From Rikenellaceae bacterium (GTDB lineage Bacteria; Bacteroidota; Bacteroidia; Bacteroidales; UBA932), in contig CAAGFN010000021.1 of the NCBI GenBank assembly GCA_900769145.1, positions 1 to 60,389 on the forward strand: 60,389 nt of DNA, written 5' to 3'. Made by a program: the position numbers and the translations under genes. Below, in pieces: positions 49,268-57,800 of this stretch (within the stretch, counting starts at the first letter, position 1; each line of letters starts with the position of its first letter). A model generated the notes under the pieces. That model worked only from the letters and a program-made list of their open reading frames with translations, was not told the DNA's origin and ran no database searches.

Positions 49268-51955
49268 ATGAAGTCCCTTCCGCTGACAAAACTAATCATT
49301 CCGCTGACAAACCTGGCCATTCTGCTGGCGCTCACCGCCTGCTCCCAACCGGCATCCAAAACCCAGCCATCATCCAAAGACCGATCGGCCTCCAAAGCCC
49401 AAACCAGGGAGTACATCCTAAAATATGATGAACCCGCCACCCGCTTCATCGAGGCATTCGTGATGGGCAACGGAACCACCGGGGCCATCGTTTACGGCGG
49501 CATTGAAACGGAACGTATCAGCCTGAATGACATTACATTATGGTCAGGAGAACCATACGACTCCCTTCAGGACTCGTTGGCAGCGGAAGAGGGCCTGGCC
49601 AAAGTCCGGGAGGCCCTTGCACGGGAAGATTACCGGGCCGCGGACACTCTTGCACTCAGGCTCCAGGGCCCTAACAGCAATCGGTATATGCCAATGGGCA
49701 ATGTCAGGATTTCCCTGCACAATGCCGACCCTTCTACTGCTTACTTCCGCACCCTGGATATCAGAAGGGGCGTGGCAAGAACCGAGTACAATGCCGGTGG
49801 CGTGAACTACACCCGCGAAACCTTCGTTTCCCATCCCGACGGAGTCATTGTCATGAAGTTCAATGCCGGCCGGAATAATGCCCTCAATCTGGACCTCGGC
49901 TTCGACACCCCGCTTCACTATGAGACTTGCGCTGATGGAAATTGCCTGTTAGCAAGCGGTTATGCACCGTATGACAAGGATTATTCATACGACCCGGGGA
50001 GGGGAACCCGTTTTGCTGTCAGGATGAAATTATGCCGCACTGACGGGGAAGTCAGCTACACGGATACTTCCGCAGTCCTCCGCAATGCCTCCGAAGCCGT
50101 ACTGATTATAAGCGAGGCGACGAGTTTCAACGGCTTCGACAAGGACCCGGCCAAGCAGGGAAGAGACTGCCTCGCTGAATCCGCCGAAAAGCTGGACAAG
50201 GCTTGCAGAAAGAAATATCCGGCATTGTTACGCCGTCATTGTGAGGACTTTACATCATTCTTCGACAGGGTTGACCTGAACCTTGGCTACTCTGCCGGGA
50301 GGGATACATTGACAACGGATGACAGACTTCTGGCCTATTCTTCCGGGGCCGAAGACCCTGACCTGGAGGAACTCTACTTCCAGTTCGGAAGGTATCTGAT
50401 GATTTCAGCATCCCGGACTCCGGGCGTGCCGATGAACCTTCAGGGGTTGTGGAACGAGAACTATCAGGCTCCGTGGCGTTCCAATTATACTGTCAATATC
50501 AATACGGAGGAGAATTATTGGCCTGCCGAAGTGCTGAATCTCAGCGAGATGCATTGGCCACTCCTGAGTTTTCTCGGCAATCTCTCCGTCAATGGTCGGG
50601 GCTCGGCCCGTTCTTATTGGAATGCTGAAGGGTGGATGTGCGCCCACAATTCCGATATCTGGGCAATGACCAATCCGGTAGGGGAGAAGCGTGAGTCCCC
50701 GGAGTGGTCCAACTGGGCTATGGGCGGTGCCTGGCTAAGCACCCATCTCTGGGAACATTACCTCTATACACTTGACAGGCAGTATCTTGAGGGCTATGCC
50801 TGGCCAATTCTCCGGGATGCTGCCCGTTTCTGCATGGATATACTCGTGGAGGACAAGGACGGCCGGCTGATAACGAGCCCGGCCACTTCACCTGAGAATC
50901 ATTACATTACACCTGACGGCTTCAATGGCAGTCTGGCCTACGGTACGGCAGCGGATCTGGCCATTGCTGCTGAATGCATAAGGAATTGCCGTGATGCCGC
51001 TGCTGCGCTTGGCGACTTTGGGATGATTGCCTTGGCCGACTCTGTGCTGGCCAGGCTGAGACCATATCAGATTGGCTGCAAGGGCAATCTTCAGGAATGG
51101 TATTATGACTGGGAGGACGCCGACCCTCATCACAGGCATCAGACTCATCTGGTAGGGCTGCATCCTGGCAGGCATATCACTCCTGAGACTACTCCGGAGT
51201 GGGCCAATGCCGCCAGGCGTTCTCTAGAGTTGCGTGACGGGCCGACGACCGGGTGGTCAACGGGATGGCGCATAAATCTCTGGTCAAGGCTCTATGACGG
51301 CAACAAGGCATATTCCATATATCGTATGCTTCTCCGCTATGTGGATGACGGAAAGCGTTGGGGTGGCGGCACTTACCCTAATCTTCTGGATGCCCATCCG
51401 CCTTTCCAGATTGACGGCAACTTTGGCGGCTGCGCCGGCGTGGCCGAGATGCTGCTGCAATCACATGTCCCGGATGACTCCGTTGGAGGAGCATTCTGCA
51501 TTGATTTGCTTCCGGCCCTTCCGGACGCTTGGCCTTCAGGCAGTTTCAGAGGCCTTAGGGCCAGGGGCGGCTATGAGGTGGACTGCTCTTGGGAGTGCGG
51601 CCAGGTCACTGAGGCCGTTGTCTCCGCAGCTGTCAAGCCAGCGGTCCCGGACACCGATTCCGACCGGATTGTAGTTATCCGTTCCCGCACTCCGCTCCGC
51701 CCTGCCGACCGTACCACTGAACGTGCTCTCTTGTCAGTTGACGGTCCGTACCACTCATCGGTAACGGCTTCACCAGGCGATTCAGGTGCCGGTATGGCCG
51801 CTATGAATGGCTGCCCTGTCCGGGACGACAACCAGCCAAGCTGGTATGTGCTGCGTTTCCGTATCCCTGCCGGCGCCGCCCTCCGCCTCAGTAACCCGGA
51901 AGGCACCGCCCCTCATCTCCGCAGCTCGGCCTGCACCGCCCTCCGCCTCCGCTGA
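49268..51955 (+). CDS. Glycoside hydrolase family 95 alpha-L-fucosidase lipoprotein
   Basis: 895 residues. Lipobox LTAC (Cys about residue 19), then a Ser/Lys/Gln-rich linker. GH95 landmarks: MGNGTTGAIVYGG and NDITLWSGEPYD in the N-terminal beta domain; NLQGLWNENYQAPWRSNYTV with catalytic Asn pair in NINTEENYWP (about 410-412); general acid Glu in SPENHY (about 542); base-assisting Asp in QIDGNFGG (about 715). Family members remove terminal alpha-1,2-fucose or alpha-L-galactose by inversion. No SusC/D pair adjoins it. The last ~20 codons lie in a C-rich repetitive stretch. Confidence 0.93.
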   Translation: MKSLPLTKLIIPLTNLAILLALTACSQPASKTQPSSKDRSASKAQTREYILKYDEPATRFIEAFVMGNGTTGAIVYGGIETERISLNDITLWSGEPYDSLQDSLAAEEGLAKVREALAREDYRAADTLALRLQGPNSNRYMPMGNVRISLHNADPSTAYFRTLDIRRGVARTEYNAGGVNYTRETFVSHPDGVIVMKFNAGRNNALNLDLGFDTPLHYETCADGNCLLASGYAPYDKDYSYDPGRGTRFAVRMKLCRTDGEVSYTDTSAVLRNASEAVLIISEATSFNGFDKDPAKQGRDCLAESAEKLDKACRKKYPALLRRHCEDFTSFFDRVDLNLGYSAGRDTLTTDDRLLAYSSGAEDPDLEELYFQFGRYLMISASRTPGVPMNLQGLWNENYQAPWRSNYTVNINTEENYWPAEVLNLSEMHWPLLSFLGNLSVNGRGSARSYWNAEGWMCAHNSDIWAMTNPVGEKRESPEWSNWAMGGAWLSTHLWEHYLYTLDRQYLEGYAWPILRDAARFCMDILVEDKDGRLITSPATSPENHYITPDGFNGSLAYGTAADLAIAAECIRNCRDAAAALGDFGMIALADSVLARLRPYQIGCKGNLQEWYYDWEDADPHHRHQTHLVGLHPGRHITPETTPEWANAARRSLELRDGPTTGWSTGWRINLWSRLYDGNKAYSIYRMLLRYVDDGKRWGGGTYPNLLDAHPPFQIDGNFGGCAGVAEMLLQSHVPDDSVGGAFCIDLLPALPDAWPSGSFRGLRARGGYEVDCSWECGQVTEAVVSAAVKPAVPDTDSDRIVVIRSRTPLRPADRTTERALLSVDGPYHSSVTASPGDSGAGMAAMNGCPVRDDNQPSWYVLRFRIPAGAALRLSNPEGTAPHLRSSACTALRLR

Positions 51956-52017
51956 TCCTCCGCCTGGTGCCGGGCAATTTATCCCCGTTTTTTTGCTTTT
52001 TTCGTCATTTTCTTGGC

Positions 52018-52052
52018 AAAAGAGCAAAAATTCGCCATTTTTTTGCTCTTTT
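52018..52052. terminator. Bidirectional A/T-armed terminator after the GH95 gene
   Basis: AAAAGAGCAAAAA (52018-52030) pairs fully with TTTTTGCTCTTTT (52040-52052). It can stop GH95 transcription before the recombinase gene. A similar T-rich string lies just upstream at 51987-52003. Confidence 0.75.
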
Positions 52053-52098
52053 CACCTTACTAAGTAACTTGTACGGATAACCAAATTATGAAAATAAT

Positions 52099-53322
52099 AT
52101 GTTACTCAGGTACAGGACAGAAGGAGTCTCCGTCATTGCCATTCTTGACAGGAGGAGACGGAAGAATAACGGATTGTATCCGGTCAAGATTGAAGTGGTT
52201 TTCAATGGTAGTCAGCATTATTTCCCCACGGGCCAGGATGTGTCGGAGGACGAGTGGGATACTTTTTCGCATAAAAAGAGCCTCCCGGAGAAATACTATG
52301 AAATCCTGGATGCATTCGACCGTGTCAAGACGGAGGTGAAGAGACTCGTAGTGTTGAGGCGGTTCAGCCTGGGCTCTCTCAAGCAGGCTCTCAAGACGAC
52401 GGGAACCATTTCTCTCGTATCCCTTATTGAACTGAAAATGAACCAGATGCAGACTGTTGGGAAAATCAATTCCTATTACCGTTACAGAAGCACATTGAAG
52501 GCCGTAAAACGTAGCGGACTGTGTTCTTGCCGCATTGACGAACTTACGCCAGACTTGCTGCTGACATTCGAGAAAGGTCTCAGGGCAGAAGGGAAATGCG
52601 ACACTACCATCAATATTTACATGTCAGCTGTAAGAGCAGTACTCTCGGATGCCGTCAGGAACGGCCAGATGGACGGTGAAAAAATACCATTCGGGAGAGG
52701 CCGTTACACATTACCCTCCTCAGCACCCCGCGATTTGGCATTGACGAAGGCGCAGATTGCGAAGATAGCCGCATACAGAGGCACCCCGGCAGAGGAGAGA
52801 TACAGGGATTTGTGGCTATTCTCCTATTATTGCAATGGCATCAATTTCAAGGATATGCTCTTCCTGAAGTATAAAAACATATCTGGGGAAGAGATATCAT
52901 TCGTAAGATCAAAGACATCCGGAGTACGCCCCAGGATAATACGTTGCGCATTGACTCCGGAGATGCGGGAGATAATCAGGCTGAGAGGTAATCCTTACAC
53001 CGGTTCACCGGAAACCTATATCTTCAGATATGCCAAAGGCGGTGAGACCGAGGAGGAAAAGACATATCTCGTCAGGAAGGTGAATTATCTATGCAACAGG
53101 GCGCTCAGGAATATTGCCGCCAAGCTTGGAATACCGCATCTCAGTGTTTATTCAGCGAGGCATTCCTTCGCATCTGTCCTCAGGGAAGAGGGCGTGGACT
53201 TGTTTCTCATCTCAGAATGCCTCGGACACTCTTCCATAGCCATTACGCAAAACTATTTCAGCAGCTCGGACGCAGCCTCCCGCAAAAGAGTCGCCTCCCT
53301 GATCGGAAATACCTCATTATAA
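52099..53322 (+). CDS. Tyrosine-type site-specific recombinase, probable DNA invertase
   Basis: 407 residues. N-terminal arm-type DNA-binding region (VIAILDRRRRKNNGLYPVKI), a SAM-like core-binding domain at about 110-205, and the catalytic domain from about 215. Visible catalytic residues: Lys in VRSKTSG, Arg-His in YSARHSFASVL, His in CLGHSSIAIT and the nucleophile Tyr in QNYF. The position usually holding the first Arg reads YYCNGINFKDM, with Asn. The paired inverted repeats just downstream make it the likely enzyme for that inversion. No att direct repeats, tRNA or mobilisation genes were seen, so an integrative element is less likely. Confidence 0.9.
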   Translation: MLLRYRTEGVSVIAILDRRRRKNNGLYPVKIEVVFNGSQHYFPTGQDVSEDEWDTFSHKKSLPEKYYEILDAFDRVKTEVKRLVVLRRFSLGSLKQALKTTGTISLVSLIELKMNQMQTVGKINSYYRYRSTLKAVKRSGLCSCRIDELTPDLLLTFEKGLRAEGKCDTTINIYMSAVRAVLSDAVRNGQMDGEKIPFGRGRYTLPSSAPRDLALTKAQIAKIAAYRGTPAEERYRDLWLFSYYCNGINFKDMLFLKYKNISGEEISFVRSKTSGVRPRIIRCALTPEMREIIRLRGNPYTGSPETYIFRYAKGGETEEEKTYLVRKVNYLCNRALRNIAAKLGIPHLSVYSARHSFASVLREEGVDLFLISECLGHSSIAITQNYFSSSDAASRKRVASLIGNTSL

Positions 53323-53402
53323 TATGCAAACCCTATGCAAGACGCTGGTCTTGGCAGTGCAATATGCAGATAGTCAGAATGTTAAGGGGAATTGTCTTGT
53401 TT

Positions 53403-53418
53403 TATATTGAAATAAAAC
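53403..53418 (+). repeat. Left inverted repeat of the invertible segment
   Basis: TATATTGAAATAAAAC. Exact reverse complement of 53556-53571. The surrounding GTTTTAT/ATAAAAC symmetry (53399-53405, 53412-53418) looks like a recombinase core site with two arms. Confidence 0.85.
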
Positions 53419-53459
53419 ATAAATCAGTCAACGACAACGGGTGTCAGTACATTTTCAGG

Positions 53460-53491
53460 CAAATGTAACTTGTTTTTCCATAATTTCCAAA
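53460..53491 (-). promoter_or_regulatory. Promoter inside the invertible segment
   Basis: Minus strand: TTTG (53491-53488), exactly 20 nt, TACATTTG (53467-53460). Both boxes are perfect. Plus-strand search of the segment finds only a one-mismatch TACATTTT without a TTG at suitable distance. In the present orientation it would transcribe leftward across the left repeat toward the 3' end of the recombinase gene. Confidence 0.75.
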
Positions 53492-53555
53492 TAAAAGTTG
53501 TTTTCTATTTTCGTTTTTTAGCAAGAAATCTCGACCTGTTGTAGGGTTCGTTGCG

Positions 53556-53571
53556 GTTTTATTTCAATATA
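53556..53571 (-). repeat. Right inverted repeat of the invertible segment
   Basis: GTTTTATTTCAATATA on the plus strand, exact complement of the left repeat, ending 9 bases before ATG 53581. Confidence 0.85.
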
Positions 53572-53580
53572 GAATAAAGT

Positions 53581-54756
53581 ATGAACTCAAAACGAATCCT
53601 ATTGTTTTTTGTGACTGCTGCATTGCCGATTATCATGTCGGCCCAGCAGAGCAAGAAAGACGAGACGGTAGAGTTCCGGCCACATTGGAGCATACAGCTT
53701 CAGGGCGGAGCTGCCTACACGTTGGGGGAGACTTCCTTCGGGGATCTTCTCTCGCCGGCCGTGTTCGTCAATGCGAACTACAAATTTATTCCCGCACTCG
53801 GGCTGAGGCTTGGAATAGGCGGATGGCAGGGCAAAGGCTGCCAGGTTACTGCTGAGAAGGTATATGCCTACAAGTTCGCACAGTTGAATGCTGACCTTTT
53901 GCTGGACCTGACCAGCCTTTTTGGAGGCTTTAACCATAAGAGAGTCTGTACAGCATATATACTTGGAGGTGTCGGCGGCATTTATGGTTTCAAGAATGAC
54001 GAGGCCGCCTGCATTGTTCCAGGTCTGGAGTATCTCTGGGACAAAAGATTCTTCGTTCCGGGTCGGGTCGGAGCAGGGCTTGATTTCCGCCTGGGAGACA
54101 AGGTCAGCCTGGGGATTGAGGCCAATGCCAATGCTCTCTCCGACCACTTCAACTCTAAACGTGCCGACAATGCTGACTGGCAGTTCAATCTTCTGGCAGG
54201 CCTGAAGTTCAACATTGGCAAGAACAACCGTCCGTCCGCCGCCTATGCCGCTGCGTCCGCTGCTGCAGATGCCGCCGCTGCAAGTGCTGCCCTTGAGGCC
54301 GCTGAAAAGGCCAAGGCTGAGCGCATAGCCGAACAGAGGAAGGCCGCTGAGGAAGAAGCCGCCAAGGCACGGGAGGAAGAGGCTGCAAAGGCCAATGAGG
54401 CTGCCGCCAAGGTAGCGGAGCATAGGAGAAATGCCGCTGAGCATTCAGACAATGTTTTCTTCCTTATCGGTTCCGCAACGATTCGCGAGAATGAGGCCGC
54501 CAAGGTTCAGGAAATTGCTGAATGGCTCAAGGCCAATCCGGACTATACCGTATCTGTGGTAGGCTATGCCGACAAAGAGACCGGAAATGCCGAGACTAAC
54601 ATGAGGCTTTCCGAGAGCCGTGCCATGAATGTCAAGGCAATGCTCATGGAGGCCGGCATCGACGAAAGTCGCATTTCCGCCGACTGGAAGGGTGACAGGG
54701 AACAGCCATTCTTCGAGCAGGAAAGAAATCGTGTGGTAATCTGCACACTAGAATAG
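53581..54756 (+). CDS. OmpA-family outer-membrane protein, phase-variable candidate
   Basis: 391 residues. Signal peptide cut near IMSAQ (about 21); beta-barrel at about 30-215 (WSIQLQGGAAYTLGE; GRVGAGLDFRLGDKVSLGIE); an Ala/Glu/Lys-rich helical linker at about 222-290 (AAASAAADAAAASAALEAAE); OmpA C-terminal peptidoglycan-binding domain at about 296-391 with GYADKETGNAETNMRLSESR, keeping the Asp and Arg that hold diaminopimelate. It links outer membrane to the wall. The ATG lies 9 bases after the right inverted repeat, so its expression depends on the orientation of that segment. Confidence 0.9.
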   Translation: MNSKRILLFFVTAALPIIMSAQQSKKDETVEFRPHWSIQLQGGAAYTLGETSFGDLLSPAVFVNANYKFIPALGLRLGIGGWQGKGCQVTAEKVYAYKFAQLNADLLLDLTSLFGGFNHKRVCTAYILGGVGGIYGFKNDEAACIVPGLEYLWDKRFFVPGRVGAGLDFRLGDKVSLGIEANANALSDHFNSKRADNADWQFNLLAGLKFNIGKNNRPSAAYAAASAAADAAAASAALEAAEKAKAERIAEQRKAAEEEAAKAREEEAAKANEAAAKVAEHRRNAAEHSDNVFFLIGSATIRENEAAKVQEIAEWLKANPDYTVSVVGYADKETGNAETNMRLSESRAMNVKAMLMEAGIDESRISADWKGDREQPFFEQERNRVVICTLE

Positions 54757-54800
54757 AAGTTAATGATTATCAATTTATTATTTCAAACAAATCCAGATTT

Positions 54801-57800
54801 ATGAGATCATTTTTATCTAAATTCTGCGGGATGTTCCTTGCCGGGGCATTCTTCGCAGTTGCCGGATGTACTGACTATGAACAGGACATCCGCGAGATAA
54901 ACAACAAGCTCGATGACGAGGTTGCTGTTTCTATCTCTAATCTCGATGATGCGATCAAGAGCCTTGAGGCCAAGCTTCAGAGCGACTATGCCCTGAAGTC
55001 AGAGGTCGAGGCCCTGAAATCGTCACTCGAGACGAAGATCAACGATGAGGTTGTGAAACTCAATGCATCTATCGCAAGTATTCAGAAATCTCTCGATGAC
55101 CTTGCTTCCAAAGCTGCTACAAAGGACGAACTTGCATCAGCCAAGGCTGAGCTCAAAGCTCAGATTGACAAGGCGGTAGCCGATGCCAACGCAGCTATTT
55201 CCGCACTCAACGACGAGATTGCCAAACTCAACGCCAACAAGGCTGACAAGTCTGAGCTTGAAGCTCTTAAAGGTACTCTCGAAGGCGAAATCGCTTCATT
55301 GAAGTCAGAACTTGAGGGCCAGATTAGCGCTCTCGGTACATCTCTTGAAGAACTTGGTACATCTGTCAGCGAACTTCAGAAATCTCTCGGAGACCTTACT
55401 ACTGCTGTTGGTGAGAATACTGCCGCTATTCAGACAATCACAGGTCAGCTTACTACCATCGGTAGTCAGATTACCGAACTCCAGGGCAATATTAAAGATA
55501 TCAATCTTGAGATTACTGGTATAAAGTCAAGGCTTGACGCTGTTGATAAGGCTATCTCAGAGAACCAGAAGAATATTGCCGAACTTCTTAAAGACGTCAA
55601 GGATCTTCAGGATAGGGTTGCCCAGAATGAAAAAGACATTGAGGAGGCCAAGGCAGCTATCCTTAAGAATGCTAATGATATTGTTGCTAATTCGAAGTTG
55701 ATTCAGGCTAACGCAGAGGCTATTTCACTCAATGCCGAAGCTATTGAAGCTCTCAAGGCGGCTGACATTGCAATCAATTCAAGAATTGACGAACTTAAAA
55801 CTCTCGTCGAGTCCCATATCGCAAATTACGACGCTCTCAAGAAAGCTTATGATGATTTTGTAGCGCAATATGGCAATGACAAGGCAGCCCTTGAGAAGGA
55901 GATTGCTGCTCTCAGGACTGAGATGGGCAGTGAATTCGATGCAATGGCAATCCGTGTAGCTTATCTCGAGAGTCAGGCGCAAGCTCTTGACAGCCGTATC
56001 TCCGAAGTGGAGGACAGGGTGTCTGTCCTTGAGACTTCAGTTGAAACTCTTCAGTCTGACCTTACTGAACTTAATGCTACAGTAGAGAATCTCAACACAG
56101 AGTTTACTGCATATAAATCAGCTACCGATACGAAGATATCTGAACTCAATGATCGTATTGATGAAAAAGTAGCTGCGCTTGAAACAGCGATTGCAACTGC
56201 AAAACAGGAGGCTATTGATGAGGCCAAGGCTCAGGCAAAAGCTGCATTGGAGGCAGCAAAGAAAGCTATCGAGGCTGCCAAGACAGAGCTTGAAGGTAAG
56301 ATTGCTGATCTCGACACCAAGATTGGCGGCGTAAGAACAGATCTCACTGCAGTTCAGGATAAAGTTGTCGCGCTCAGAGTCGATGTCGACAAACTTCTCA
56401 GCCGTGTTCAGAGCCTTGTTTACATCCCTGACTATAGCGACGGAAAGGCTGACATCAATGTGCTTCTTCTTGAGAATAAGGAGATTGCCGAGCTGTCAGA
56501 ACATGATGGGGTTGCTTATGTTGACCATGCATTCATCGAGGGAACGTCAGTTCTCAGATACAAGGTAAGCCCGGCCAAATATGCTGCCGACCTTGCAACA
56601 GTCGCTGCTGAAGTATTCTCTTATGACCTCAGGGAGGTGAAGATCAGGACCAGGGCTGCTGCCGTTCCTGAGATGACCGTTGTATCTGCCGAGTGTGTAG
56701 ATGCTGCATCCGGTGAAATCGCTGTTACCGTGAAGACCCGCAACTTCGGTGACGCATTCTATGCGGGTGAGAATTCCTACAGCGCAGCTCTCGTGCTCGT
56801 TCAGGAGAATGAGGAGGAATCAAGAAATATCTCTTCCGAATTCACGAACCTTGTTCCTGCAGTTGAGACTGTTGAATTCAAGATTCTTGACGCAAACGAA
56901 GAGAATGACCTGACCAATGTCCTTGTTGAGGATGTTCTTGAGTTCCCGTACAATTCAAGACTTTCTCAGGATGTCCTGAAAGGTCACCATCCGGTATTCG
57001 TTCTTGGCAATGAGAACAAGACTCCTGCTGAAATGGCTGCTCTTGGCTATGAGATTGCTCTCGAGCAGGCAGAGGAAGGCATCGAGAACCCGGCAGGCAA
57101 CGGCGTTGCTACGGATGATGAGGTTGCAGAGCCTGACGGATGCTTCGTATTCACTACCAAGGAAGATCCTCGTTCCGATTATATGGAAGTAAAACTCGCT
57201 GACAAAGTGGGCAAGGACAATATCGGACATAACGGACGTGTGACTTATACTTACACAGTCAATGGCGTTGAGTTCTTCACGGCCCAGGACGTTGTCATTA
57301 CCAAGGAGAAAGCTACTGTCAAGGCTGACGATGTTACAATCAACTGGACTTATGTTCCTGATGCAAAGGTTGATGCAGACAAGCTTGCAAATGTGGCTAC
57401 TGCCCAGTACAGCCGTGTGATTAGTCTGGACGCTCTTACAAAGGATGGTGTTCCGGCAGATATCGAGCCTGTTCTCTATGATATCCTGACTGGTACATCC
57501 AAGATTACTATCAATGGCAGCGAAGTTGTCGCAACTTCTCTTACTACAGCAAGACTCGAAAAGGTAGTTGATGGTGAAAACAGCTCTCTCGTCCTTCATT
57601 TCGACGGATTCGACTGGGGTACACAGGAGAAACCTAACGAGTACAACGTCAAGTTCGAGGTTTCAACAGATGATATTGACATTACATTCACAATCAACAT
57701 CACCACAGTTGACCGTAACCGTGAGCCTCTGACCGTTGCAATCGAGCCTGCTACCGAGGCCGAGTATGTGAAGAACGTAGTCATCCGCAGAGGTGAATAC

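Larger units (their letters stand above)
53400..53574. mobile_element. Candidate invertible promoter segment (OFF orientation)
   Basis: A 16-bp perfect inverted repeat (18 of 19 if extended) bounds 137 bp between the recombinase stop (53322) and the OmpA-family ATG (53581). Inside, the only full promoter match is on the minus strand, pointing to the recombinase. Flipping the segment would place the same promoter about 70-85 bases upstream of the OmpA ATG. Layout matches the phase-variable promoters of Bacteroides surface operons: repeat-bounded, promoter inside, tyrosine recombinase adjacent, surface genes downstream. Confidence 0.8.

Noticed and set aside
51880..51990. C-rich repeated stretch (CCGCCCTCCGCCTC-type strings) at the end of the GH95 gene
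   Set aside because: Two or three imperfect copies only, within and just after the coding end; could be slippage-prone but no function can be supported.
53599..54444. Antisense frame opposite the OmpA-family gene, rich in Leu/Ser/Gly
   Set aside because: Produced by the Ala-rich linker codons of the sense gene; no independent support.
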